NCBI RefSeq assembly: GCF_005405285.1
Contig: NZ_BJDT01000009.1
Span: forward strand, 1 to 64,000
Length of the DNA stretch: 64,000 bases
Direction: 5' to 3'
DNA from: Weissella sagaensis
GTDB taxonomy: Bacteria > Bacillota > Bacilli > Lactobacillales > Lactobacillaceae
Below the pieces are notes generated by a model, which made no database searches, was not told the origin of the DNA, and worked only from the letters and a program-made list of their open reading frames with translations. Of this stretch, positions 9,287 to 18,214 are shown one piece after another. The translations under genes were made by a program, and so were the position numbers. Within the stretch, counting starts at the first letter, position 1; each line of letters starts with the position of its first letter.

Positions 9287-10775
9287 ATCCTATAACCCCT
9301 AACCATTTTGAAACAAAATTGTCTTCTGAAAAATATTCAGCACGTTTCTGAACTTCTTTAGTATCTTTAGGATTATTTATTGCAATTAACATTTTTTCTT
9401 TTAATGACTCTGGACTTCTGTAATCTGCCACCCAACCACTATTCTCATCTATAATATCTGTTGGACCATAATTCACATCATATGTGATTACAGGTGTACC
9501 ATTTGCAATGGATTCTAATGCATTTAACCCGAATCCTTCAAAGTTAGAAGTTATCAAAAGTGCAAATATTCTTTGATAAGCTTGATTTACATTTTGCACA
9601 TTACCATGAAAAATCACTTTGTCTTCTAGTCTAAGGTGCGTAACTAAAGATTGTAATTCCTCACGACTTTCCCCTTCACCGAATACATCTAGGTAATAAC
9701 CAGAGATTTCCTGATCAAATAGATAGAATGCTTTTATTGCATCCTTCAAATTTTTTTGCGGATGTAATCGACAAATAACTCCAAAATGATTTTTTTCTTT
9801 TTTATACTGAATTGTGCTTACTTTTGTAGAATGTGGGATAACAGTAATGTTGTTTTTAAGATTTGGGATTTTTGTAACAATATCTAATTTTTGTTTATCA
9901 GTAAGGGTAACAATAATATCGCTCTCTGGAAAATTTGAACTTAAAATAGTTTTGAACGAATTCTTTACACCGGATGTTGTGTCTAAAGGATTGACTAGGT
10001 GAGAATTATGCAATTGAAAAATTCTTTTACCAACTCGACTATCAAGTAATGATTTATCTAGCAATCTTGCATCATTAATAATGACATCATTCTCAGAAAA
10101 AATATCATTAAAGAAGTGTGTAAAAAGTTCCTTTTCATCCGAAAATTCAATAATGTTTTCAGCAAATCCTAAGCTGATTTTTATAATATTCCCCTTTTTA
10201 TTAATATTTTTTGTTAAGTATATATTACCATCATCCATAACAAATTCTTGTAGGCACTTAAAACCTTTTACATCATATGTGTCTATCCTATGAACAAATC
10301 CCTTTTTATTAATATTAAAAAATTTAAATGGCTCAAAATTCCAGTCCTGAAATAATGCAAAAAATTCAACTTTTCCAGAATTTAACCCTTTAATAACAAA
10401 CTTCGGAATACCATTTTCATAGAAATAAGTCCGGTCATTTCTAGATGATCTCTTAACTTTTACATATTTTGATAAATCCCCAACTTGCCTAAAAAGCAAC
10501 TCCTTCCAATTTAATTTACTTTTTTCTGTATTGTATCTTTCTTTATAATAGTCGTAAATATTGCCAAAGCGGGTATTTTCCATTACCCTTTTCTGTGTTC
10601 TAAAAGATGTGTACACCTCATCATACTCAGGGTTATAATTAGTAGAAATGATTGTAATATCAACTCCGTTTTCATTTAATAACCGAGCTCTTTGTAATAA
10701 GGATTTAGTTCTACCACCATGTATCATTGGCAGTGTGCTTGTTATAAAAAAAACATTTTTTTTGTCAGAATGCAT
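9279..10775 (-). CDS. tagE: Poly(glycerol-phosphate) alpha-glucosyltransferase (TagE/TarM-like)
   Basis: The 498-residue protein has the TagE/TarM layout. It has an N-terminal Rossmann start with GGRTKSLLQRA near residue 20, an inserted beta-sheet domain (DUF1975 type, ~90-210), a motif QLHNSHLVNPLD near 250, and a GT4 C-lobe with HPQKNLKDA and the E-x7-E signature EGFGLNALE. Its length equals the family norm. TagE moves glucose from UDP-glucose onto glycerol units of wall teichoic acid in the cytoplasm. SD GGGAG precedes an ATG start. The product overlaps the following orphan gene by 8 bases. Sugar identity (glucose or GlcNAc) is inferred from family only. Confidence 0.85.
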   Translation of the reverse strand: MHSDKKNVFFITSTLPMIHGGRTKSLLQRARLLNENGVDITIISTNYNPEYDEVYTSFRTQKRVMENTRFGNIYDYYKERYNTEKSKLNWKELLFRQVGDLSKYVKVKRSSRNDRTYFYENGIPKFVIKGLNSGKVEFFALFQDWNFEPFKFFNINKKGFVHRIDTYDVKGFKCLQEFVMDDGNIYLTKNINKKGNIIKISLGFAENIIEFSDEKELFTHFFNDIFSENDVIINDARLLDKSLLDSRVGKRIFQLHNSHLVNPLDTTSGVKNSFKTILSSNFPESDIIVTLTDKQKLDIVTKIPNLKNNITVIPHSTKVSTIQYKKEKNHFGVICRLHPQKNLKDAIKAFYLFDQEISGYYLDVFGEGESREELQSLVTHLRLEDKVIFHGNVQNVNQAYQRIFALLITSNFEGFGLNALESIANGTPVITYDVNYGPTDIIDENSGWVADYRSPESLKEKMLIAINNPKDTKEVQKRAEYFSEDNFVSKWLGVIGYD

Positions 10776-10799
10776 CTTTCTATCTCTCCCACAAATATA

Positions 10800-11237
10800 T
10801 TAAATTATTGCATGCAAAACAATAACAGTCCCTATTACCATATCTTTCTTTAATTTAGCATCATGCAACCCATAATTAACCAATAGCGGGCTTATGTCTT
10901 CGCCAGTTTTAAAAAGCTGTGTAGATCCCTGTAGTTTACATATCGTTAAAGCTTCATTATTAGGTTGGAATAGAACAAATTCTCCCTCTTGTAATATGGA
11001 TTTTATACCAGTATTAATTTTTATAGGATCAAGTAGCTGTTGCAAATCAGAATTATTGCGAAATCCTTTTATTTTTTTAGGGATTTGAAGTATATTAATT
11101 CCCTTAAGACCTTGAAAAAAAGGGTTACTTAGTGGTGACTCAATAATCACATCTTCAGAGATTGAAATTTCATAACCTGGTAAATTACCTGCTGGTTTCA
11201 ATTTTACTTCAGCATTATTATTGTCTACAAATTTCAT
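10800..11237 (-). CDS. Uncharacterised 145-residue protein in wall-polymer operon
   Basis: I do not recognise this gene. The start chosen is the ATG at 11237, because GGAG lies 7 bases upstream; a longer frame begins 18 bases earlier without a ribosome site. The 145-residue product has no signal or membrane segment and has a beta-rich pattern with Gly/Pro turns (LKPAGNLPGYEISIS, ISPLLVNYGLHDAKL). It could be a small beta-barrel or cupin-like binding protein, but no motif proves this. It stands alone between tagE and the SGNH hydrolase gene, 24 bases before tagE, in the A+T-rich block. Confidence 0.65.
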   Translation of the reverse strand: MKFVDNNNAEVKLKPAGNLPGYEISISEDVIIESPLSNPFFQGLKGINILQIPKKIKGFRNNSDLQQLLDPIKINTGIKSILQEGEFVLFQPNNEALTICKLQGSTQLFKTGEDISPLLVNYGLHDAKLKKDMVIGTVIVLHAII

Positions 11238-11264
11238 AATTATTCTCCATTTCAAATACTTTAA

Positions 11265-12506
11265 TTAATATAAATCTAAATTTTGAATTCTCTCATATTT
11301 ATCTTCCTTTAAAATAAATATGACATCCTTCATTGAAAGATAGTGTTTTAACCAATTTTGATTAAACTGTTTTTTTGTCATTTGATTAGACCATTCACAA
11401 TCAGAATAGCGTCTTAATTTCACTTGGTCACTGATCAATTGAATAAAAGCTATATTCTTGTCATTATAGAGTGTGGAACTTCTGAGTGACAGTATTTCTG
11501 TATTATCTTCATATCTGAGTGGAGATGCATAGTATTGATAAATATTTGTTATTTTTAAATTTTTCGGTAATAAATTTATCTCAATAAATTTTTTTATATT
11601 TTGATAAAAATTAACATCCATCATAAAACATAAAATTTCAGATTGTTTACCTAATTTATCTAACTCTCTAATTTTTTTTATCAATATGCGTCTTTTTTTT
11701 GAATCTTCAAATAATTCTCCATCAAAAATTATCTTTACAGTTTGTCCAAATCGATCTGTTGGTGATTCATACTGATGATGTACAAAATCCGCCAAAGATT
11801 TAGCAATTTGCTTGTGCACGTGCAAAGTGAAGTGGTCACGATCATCAACATATTCGTCCATATGATTACCTAAATGATAATCCCGGATATCAAATATTGG
11901 CACATCACACTCTTGGTAAACTTCAATAAAGGCTGATAACATTTCCTGATAAGTAAATCCATTGGGTCCTTCTAGATGCCAAGCCGGTTTGTGTTTCCGA
12001 AAGGCCAACGTTTCTAAAATACCAACTAATTGAATATGACGGTTAATCAATCTAATACGTTGTATATTCTTACGTAGTTTTACTTTAACCTCATCTAATG
12101 TGTGTAATGAACCATCCGGGTTTGGTTGTTTCCAATCATTATTACCATAAGCAATAAGTACTACATCAGCTTGCTGAATTTCTTGTCGATAATGTTTAAT
12201 GCTTCCTTCAAAAGTATGTTTCCAACCAGTTAGACGATCAAGATGATGTTGGCCTTTAAATTGCCCCGTACCAGTTTCAGCAAAATTTTCAAGCTTATGA
12301 GCATTTAAATAGTATGAAGCTAATTTGGCATATACTACATCACGATAAGGAGTTGCCTCCTTCACTAATTCTTGACCAGCAACAATGCTGTCACCAAAAA
12401 CAACGACATTTTTATTGGTCCAGTCATTCTGTGTTTTTTTATGACGACATTGTCCTAAGATTTTTTTTACTTTGCTTTTAACTTCCATACAGATAATAAT
12501 CCCCAT
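11265..12506 (-). CDS. SGNH/GDSL-type esterase with unknown C-terminal domain
   Basis: The 413-residue protein starts with an SGNH hydrolase domain (~30-245). It has the block I Ser in FGDSIVAG (Ser40), block II Gly in ETGTGQFKG, block III Asn in YGNND (~121), and block V Asp/His in DRDHFTLHVH (~229). Such enzymes remove or add acyl groups, here probably O-acetyl or D-alanyl esters on the wall polymer or its precursors. No signal peptide is visible, so it should act in the cytoplasm. Residues ~246-413 are an unknown Lys/Ile-rich domain whose DNA is much more A+T-rich than the first half. The start is uncertain: the ATG at 12506 has a weak SD, and Met7 has GGGGA 12 bases upstream. Confidence 0.75.
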   Translation of the reverse strand: MGIIICMEVKSKVKKILGQCRHKKTQNDWTNKNVVVFGDSIVAGQELVKEATPYRDVVYAKLASYYLNAHKLENFAETGTGQFKGQHHLDRLTGWKHTFEGSIKHYRQEIQQADVVLIAYGNNDWKQPNPDGSLHTLDEVKVKLRKNIQRIRLINRHIQLVGILETLAFRKHKPAWHLEGPNGFTYQEMLSAFIEVYQECDVPIFDIRDYHLGNHMDEYVDDRDHFTLHVHKQIAKSLADFVHHQYESPTDRFGQTVKIIFDGELFEDSKKRRILIKKIRELDKLGKQSEILCFMMDVNFYQNIKKFIEINLLPKNLKITNIYQYYASPLRYEDNTEILSLRSSTLYNDKNIAFIQLISDQVKLRRYSDCEWSNQMTKKQFNQNWLKHYLSMKDVIFILKEDKYERIQNLDLY

Positions 12507-12525
12507 CTCTGGTTAGTCTTAATAA

Positions 12526-12972
12526 TTAGTTTCCGGATACATCAATTTTAGACGTATCAACATCTGTAGATAACTTTTTCTTATTTAAATCGTTTTTAAT
12601 CTGTGAAGTTGATATTTCTGGTGTACGAGGTAAATAGACCACCTCTGTTTCTGTTTGTTCTTCAACAAAATCAAACTTGCCAGACCAATCATCCCCCATA
12701 ACTAAAGTATCCACGTGATACTCTTTCATATCGGAAACTTTTTGATCCCAACTCTTCTCTGGAATAACTAAATCAACATAACGAATAGCTTCGAGCAATT
12801 GCTTACGCTTCTCATAAGAGAAATAGGTTTTCTTCTGCTTTGATTCCCAATTAAATTCATCCGAAGACAAGACAACGATTAAATAGTCACCTAATTGTTT
12901 TGCCCTACGCAATAAATTTATGTGACCATAGTGCAACATATCAAATGTTCCGTAAGTAATAACTCTCTTCAT
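12526..12972 (-). CDS. tagD: Glycerol-3-phosphate cytidylyltransferase
   Basis: TagD makes CDP-glycerol from CTP and glycerol-3-phosphate, the donor for all TagB/TagF enzymes here. The 148-residue product has the HxGH nucleotide-binding motif (TFDMLHYGH, His14 and His17) and the RTPEISTSQIK motif, a variant of RTxGISTT. The length is slightly above the ~130 of Bacillus TagD because of a charged C-terminal tail. The start is the ATG at 12972 with SD AGAGGAG; an upstream in-frame extension would run into the preceding gene and is not needed. It lies 25 bases downstream of the TagF/GT4 fusion. Its presence shows that the polymer is glycerol-phosphate based. Confidence 0.93.
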   Translation of the reverse strand: MKRVITYGTFDMLHYGHINLLRRAKQLGDYLIVVLSSDEFNWESKQKKTYFSYEKRKQLLEAIRYVDLVIPEKSWDQKVSDMKEYHVDTLVMGDDWSGKFDFVEEQTETEVVYLPRTPEISTSQIKNDLNKKKLSTDVDTSKIDVSGN

Positions 12973-12997
12973 AATTTCTGACTCCTCTTGATATTTA

Positions 12998-15900
12998 TTA
13001 TTTAAGTATAGCATGGAACGCCCGGCGTGCCTGATTTTGATACACCTCAATGTTAAGTTTTGCTAGATTGGTTTGTTTTTCCATAGCAAACAACATTAAT
13101 TGTTCAAATGCTCGTGATGTCACGTCTTTAGTTACCAAACCATATTCTTGATTTCCTAACACACCAATGTTAGCAGCAATGTTAGTTGCAATAATCAAAC
13201 GCTGTTGCATCAATGCCTCTAACAAAACCATTGGTTGACCTTCATATAGTGACGGATGTACAAATACGTCTGCTAGCGCAACATAATCGGCCGGATTATC
13301 AACTTGCCCAGTAAACAACACCACATTGGCAATGCCTAAAGCAACAGCTTGGTTTTCTAATTCATCACGGCTAACTCCATCACCAACAATGATCAATTCA
13401 GCTTCCGGATGTATTGCATAAATCTTGGCAAAAGCATCCAATAACATAGTTTGATTTTTTTCCGGTGATAAGCGACCAACAGCCACGAAAACAAAATGGC
13501 TATAAGTTGCCCATTGACGACCATTACGATACAACATTGTTTCTGAAGTTGCTTGTTGCACGTCAGTGGCTAATATTAATTCACCCGTATTAGTTAGTAA
13601 GGTTGTTTGTCCATTTTGGCGCTGAAGTTGTGTATAATGTTTACCTGCTGAATGGACTGAAACTTTTCGTGTAATCCATGGCTGATTAATTTTTTCAACC
13701 GGTTGGATATCATCCACAGGCAAAGTATCTGCTTCTAATTGCACACCTGAATGTTCATCTGGCAACATATTTTCTTGTACCACTAATTGCTTCACATGAT
13801 CACTAGTTAATACTGATTCATCAAACCAACCATATTGATTAGCAAAGTAACCATAAATCATGAACGATTGTGCTTGCCAATTCCAGACACGAGCTAATTC
13901 AACTAATGATCTTTTAATGTTAATTTGTTGTGATTGTTGACTTAACAGCATATTTTGATAAGTTATCGTTTTTTCACGACTGATAGCATAAACTTCATTA
14001 AAATGTGATATATCTAGTACGATGACATCATTTACCGAAACCATCATTGATTCGTCAAATTTTACCGAATATAACTGGTAAACAGGTTGATTATCGATAA
14101 ATTTAGCAATACTATATCCTGCAATTATTGCCAAATCATCTGGTAATATGCCAAATTGTGCACGGATAATTTGCTCACTTTGTTGATTGAATATTAATGA
14201 CTGATTCAAAGGCATCTCAAAATAGTCACTCAAATCAACTTGATAATTATTGGATAGTGGTACATTAATTATCTGCTTATTAATATCATGTTCATCAACC
14301 CACCACTGTTTACGGCCAATTTTTACTCTAAAATAATTTCCCGTAATCGTTTGCGCAAATGCGGTTGCTACATAAAGCTTATTGAACGATTTTAGCTGCC
14401 GTTGTTTTAGGCCACGTTTGCTTAACCCTAATGGCTGATTTGTCAAAACAACTTCATGCGTAATCGTAAATAATTGCTTGATTCCAACATGATAAGCTCG
14501 TTCAGTAACCTTGTTTGACAAGCAATTCCATAACCATTGATATATGGCAAAGTGTGGTGAAACTTGCATCGGTAAAATACTTGATGCTTTTATCCAAGCA
14601 GTTTGCCGACTTTTTGGCAATCTCACCTGATAATAACGACCATCCCCAGTTTCAGCTTGCGCAACAATTTTTATAAATGTATGATTGAGCCATTTTGCCT
14701 GCCCAATCACATCACTTGTATCATTACCTTTCAAGTATGGCGTTTGGAATAAACGACGTTTATTGTTATAAACCCAACCAATTATATGTACTGGTTCTTG
14801 GTACAATAATTCATTCACTTCATGAATATCAATTGACTTCGCTGCGATCCACCCACTTGGTAAATCATTAATCGCAAGCTTGTAAAATATTGTCTGATTA
14901 ATTCGGGCACGTCCAAGGATACTAACATGTTCATTGGCACATATCTCTTTGGTAACAGCGATGCCTTGTATAATGTCCGTCAAAGACATAAACATTGCCA
15001 CCGCTTGTTGACGCATACTTGCTGCCGCTTGATAATTTTCAATTACAGGTGAGTCAGACAAATTTTTATCTATGATAGTAGGCATGGTCAATGAATTTGG
15101 TACAGCAACCATCTGCTCTGGTCTAATATATTTTGCTAGCTTTGTCCCATTAATCTGCTTCAGGATTTCCGAAACGGAAACGATTTTATCGAAAATCGAA
15201 TAGAGCGTGAATAATGCACCAAGTTTTTTCGCGTGCACTTTTTCTCCATTAATAATTTTCTGTGAATCTGCGTATAAATCATTATGTTGATATACAATTA
15301 ATTGCTTTCTCGGCATGACTGCAAATAATTTTGACCCATTAAATGAATAACCGGAAAAATCAATCAGGTTGTCAAATTGCGCACTATTGAATAATCGATC
15401 TGCCTCACGTTGATAGCCAGTTTTTGGAATATTGGTATCAGACCATGATTTAATACCATGTTCACTAATATAACGATCTAGTTTATTTTCTGGTCTTGTC
15501 AGTGCCGTAACACCAAAGCGGTACATCACACGTACACGGTCATCTAGTTGATCAACATTATGAACAATTTCTTCGTTATCGTTATCCCATAATAAATAAG
15601 TCACATCGTACTTATCATAATCAAGATTCCAACTGAGATTAATCGCACTAGTGGTAATACCATTATTACCCATGCCACCTGGATATATCAGCAACTTTGT
15701 TTTTTCTAAACCACTTGCATGCACATGTTTGATGCCAGGTACTGATTGTTGATCAAAAATCGTTTGCACAATACGTTCAGTAACTTGACCATCGTCATAG
15801 GTGACAATTTTCTCTTTTAACTGCTGATATTTTTGCTGATATTGTGTGTAAACTTGATCAATATCTTGTAAAGTATGACCAACTGCCGCAATATCATCTA

Positions 15901-16987
15901 AAATTGGACCAGGTAGCTCGTCATCGTCAAAATACATTCCCCGATAACTACTATATAATTCATGATCCCATGCATAGAAAATAATTGGCTTATCAGTTAC
16001 TAAATAATCAAAGAAGATACTTGAGTAATCAGTAATTAAAATATCTGTGATACCTAAAATTAAATTAGCATCCATTTCATCAGGAACTAGATATTGATGC
16101 AATTTATCATGACGCTTGGCTAATTGATAAGCATATGGATGTACTTTTACAAGGATATTTTTATCTGGATTTAATTGCTTCAGACAATTAACTTCCTCAA
16201 ATATTTGATTGATACCACCGGACGGATTGGTGATTGAAGTTCCTTTCCAGGTAGGTGTGTACATGACGATTGATTTGTCTCTATCTATTCGTACACCACT
16301 TTGTAATAAGTAAGAGATAGTTTGTGCTTGATCATGACCATACGTTAAATCAATTCGTGGGTACCCACTTTCAAGAATTTCTCCTTGATACAGCCCATTT
16401 AATTTATAGCGATCTAAAAACACATGAGATGTGTGCTTATTTGGTGAAATTATATAATCCGCCATCAACAAATTACGCTGCACATTTTTTAAAGAGGTTT
16501 TCGAACCTGGAATATCATAGCCCATGTATTTCAAAGGTGTCCCATGCCAAGTGTTTACATAAATTTGGTCAGGTTTCTTATGCCAGAACGACTGAAAGGT
16601 TGAATTCGTGATGAGAAACTTGGCCTTTAATAACCACTTTGCATACGCAATTGTATTACGTTTGACCCAAATAATATTTTTCTGCATTTGAGTTGGTATA
16701 TTCGCAACCATCCGAGCAAGATTTTCCGAACTATCGTCAGTCACAACCCACACGTGTCGCAAATGTTGGTATTTTTTATGGTTGCTTAAATATCGAAAAA
16801 TTGCTAATGGCGAATCCGTCATTGACTGACCATCACGCACTTCATACAAAATGGTCTTTTCATCAACAATTGACTGATCATAATGGCGAATATAGTATTC
16901 CCGTGTCTTCTTCAAAGCAGAATACTTATAGGTCATCGCGACTTCAGAAATATGTGCCAGACGTTTTACTTTTTTCTTTAAATCCAT
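12998..16987 (-). CDS. TagF-like transferase fused to GT4 glycosyltransferase with SH3-like (GW) insert
   Basis: This 1329-residue protein has four blocks. Residues ~1-415 are a CDP-glycerol glycerophosphotransferase domain (NTWHGTPLKYMGYD, YTPTWKG, VKVHPY, ITDYSSIFFDY). Residues ~430-640 are a GT4 N-lobe starting KLLIYPGGMGNNG. Residues ~660-1160 are repeated beta modules with GW-type signatures (GWIAAKSID, QTAWIKASSI, KQWWVDEHDIN, YGWFDESVL). Residues ~1163-1329 are the GT4 C-lobe (VAVGRLSPEKNQ, EGQPMVLLE with the E-x7-E pair). It could start or extend a glycerol-phosphate chain and add a sugar in one polypeptide at the inner membrane face. The ATG at 16987 has SD AGGTGG; a GTG 12 bases upstream is less likely. 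Similar bifunctional proteins are annotated in relatives; the insert's role is inference. Confidence 0.8.
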   Translation of the reverse strand: MDLKKKVKRLAHISEVAMTYKYSALKKTREYYIRHYDQSIVDEKTILYEVRDGQSMTDSPLAIFRYLSNHKKYQHLRHVWVVTDDSSENLARMVANIPTQMQKNIIWVKRNTIAYAKWLLKAKFLITNSTFQSFWHKKPDQIYVNTWHGTPLKYMGYDIPGSKTSLKNVQRNLLMADYIISPNKHTSHVFLDRYKLNGLYQGEILESGYPRIDLTYGHDQAQTISYLLQSGVRIDRDKSIVMYTPTWKGTSITNPSGGINQIFEEVNCLKQLNPDKNILVKVHPYAYQLAKRHDKLHQYLVPDEMDANLILGITDILITDYSSIFFDYLVTDKPIIFYAWDHELYSSYRGMYFDDDELPGPILDDIAAVGHTLQDIDQVYTQYQQKYQQLKEKIVTYDDGQVTERIVQTIFDQQSVPGIKHVHASGLEKTKLLIYPGGMGNNGITTSAINLSWNLDYDKYDVTYLLWDNDNEEIVHNVDQLDDRVRVMYRFGVTALTRPENKLDRYISEHGIKSWSDTNIPKTGYQREADRLFNSAQFDNLIDFSGYSFNGSKLFAVMPRKQLIVYQHNDLYADSQKIINGEKVHAKKLGALFTLYSIFDKIVSVSEILKQINGTKLAKYIRPEQMVAVPNSLTMPTIIDKNLSDSPVIENYQAAASMRQQAVAMFMSLTDIIQGIAVTKEICANEHVSILGRARINQTIFYKLAINDLPSGWIAAKSIDIHEVNELLYQEPVHIIGWVYNNKRRLFQTPYLKGNDTSDVIGQAKWLNHTFIKIVAQAETGDGRYYQVRLPKSRQTAWIKASSILPMQVSPHFAIYQWLWNCLSNKVTERAYHVGIKQLFTITHEVVLTNQPLGLSKRGLKQRQLKSFNKLYVATAFAQTITGNYFRVKIGRKQWWVDEHDINKQIINVPLSNNYQVDLSDYFEMPLNQSLIFNQQSEQIIRAQFGILPDDLAIIAGYSIAKFIDNQPVYQLYSVKFDESMMVSVNDVIVLDISHFNEVYAISREKTITYQNMLLSQQSQQINIKRSLVELARVWNWQAQSFMIYGYFANQYGWFDESVLTSDHVKQLVVQENMLPDEHSGVQLEADTLPVDDIQPVEKINQPWITRKVSVHSAGKHYTQLQRQNGQTTLLTNTGELILATDVQQATSETMLYRNGRQWATYSHFVFVAVGRLSPEKNQTMLLDAFAKIYAIHPEAELIIVGDGVSRDELENQAVALGIANVVLFTGQVDNPADYVALADVFVHPSLYEGQPMVLLEALMQQRLIIATNIAANIGVLGNQEYGLVTKDVTSRAFEQLMLFAMEKQTNLAKLNIEVYQNQARRAFHAILK

Positions 16988-17006
16988 ATCATTTACCACC
17001 TAATTA

Positions 17007-17744
17007 CTACATCAGAAAGACTTTTGTTACGTCGTGCTTATGTTCAAACAAGACATCGTAATGTCGGTTAAGGTTAATCACATAGTCATCTGGCTTAATC
17101 ACCCGATTAAACCATTGTTCATACAGATCAACTTCGCTATATACGACCGGTTCATCCCAGCCAACTAGCTGGTAATCCGTACGCAGTCCCCGTTCATCAA
17201 AGTGAACTAACATTTGTGTGTTTAAGTCAGTATCTAGATATTCATCTAACGCTGGCAAATGTGTTTTCTCATCAAAATGACGAAGTACTTGAATATTACC
17301 AGAGGAATTCACAGATACTCGTTGATGAGGTCTTTTTTGACCTGGTTTCGCAAAGTCAACCGCTGTCACTTTTCCAGCTCGGTTTGTGATAATGGCAATT
17401 CTGACCTCACCATTTTGCATAAAGATACGCTGACCATTTTTTTTCTCAACCGTAAATTTCTCGTCACCAATATAGTCTGTTGTAAACTGATTGACATTGT
17501 CACGTAGCTCACTTTTTAAATATTGTGAAACATAAAAGCTATCAATTTGTACACTAGGGAGTTCACCTGAAAGTCGTTCGTATTCATTAATTAGTTGATT
17601 ATAATCATTTTTATATCTTGGATCCAAAATCGTCAGTATAGAATCAGAACCAATGAGCTGATGCAAATTGGTGATATAATGCCTAATATTCTGAATTTCA
17701 GAAGCATCTAATTTATCAATTATGATTTTTACATGATTTCCCAT
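17007..17744 (-). CDS. Truncated TagE/TarM-like protein lacking the catalytic lobe
   Basis: The 245-residue product matches only the first half of a TagE-type glycosyltransferase. SILTILDPRYKNDYN parallels TITIISTNYNPEYDE-type sequence of TagE, and a beta-sheet domain (~95-190) contains RIFMQNGEVRIAIITNR and GNIQVLRHFD. The protein stops at KVFLM, just where TagE continues with its His-rich HNSH motif. No GT4 C-lobe follows: the stop at 17007 is followed within 20 bases by the start of the TagF/GT4 fusion. It may be a non-catalytic partner of that enzyme, comparable in idea to GtfB helping GtfA, or a trimmed relic. The ATG at 17744 has SD AGAGGG; an upstream frame extension overlaps the previous gene. 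Confidence 0.6.
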   Translation of the reverse strand: MGNHVKIIIDKLDASEIQNIRHYITNLHQLIGSDSILTILDPRYKNDYNQLINEYERLSGELPSVQIDSFYVSQYLKSELRDNVNQFTTDYIGDEKFTVEKKNGQRIFMQNGEVRIAIITNRAGKVTAVDFAKPGQKRPHQRVSVNSSGNIQVLRHFDEKTHLPALDEYLDTDLNTQMLVHFDERGLRTDYQLVGWDEPVVYSEVDLYEQWFNRVIKPDDYVINLNRHYDVLFEHKHDVTKVFLM

Positions 17745-17805
17745 ATGAACATCCCTCTTAATTTTTATATGTATCCAGGAAGAATCCTGGAACAAATATT
17801 TCTTT

Positions 17806-18195
17806 TTAATTGAAGTAAACAATAAAATTTGAATCATGGTCTGGCACGCCATTAATAATTGGACTCAATCGCCATCCTTCTTTTACCTTGGCAACATAAT
17901 ATGACCACGAACGGTTACCTTGATTGGGACTAGCCAATACTAATCTACCACGAGTACGATTAGTAAAACGATTATCTACAACAATCAAATGATTACCTCG
18001 TGTATCTTTCACTTCAGATTTAGAAATTTCCATTTGCTTCCACTTATTTACTCTAGTTGTCTGATACGTACCATTAGGAATAATTGGTGTATTATCAGCA
18101 TAACCAAATATGTGACCACGTTCTGCAAATGCCCCAATCATAATACCAATAATTAGAACTGCTAAGACTTGAATAATGCCTAATTTCTTTTTCAT
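17806..18195 (-). CDS. Small membrane-anchored or secreted protein of the TagGH region
   Basis: I do not recognise this 129-residue protein. After MKKK it has one hydrophobic segment (~6-24, LGIIQVLAVLIIGIMIGAF) and then a soluble domain outside the membrane with NGTYQTTRVNKW, NHLIVVDNRF and SWSYYVAKVKEGWRL. It looks like a small beta-domain anchored by an uncleaved N-terminal helix; I see no lipobox or sortase motif. SD AAAGGA precedes the ATG at 18195. It starts 20 bases after the tagG stop, so a role at the exporter's outer face is a fair guess but not shown. Confidence 0.7.
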   Translation of the reverse strand: MKKKLGIIQVLAVLIIGIMIGAFAERGHIFGYADNTPIIPNGTYQTTRVNKWKQMEISKSEVKDTRGNHLIVVDNRFTNRTRGRLVLASPNQGNRSWSYYVAKVKEGWRLSPIINGVPDHDSNFIVYFN

Positions 18196-18214
18196 TTTTA
18201 TATCCTTTACACCT

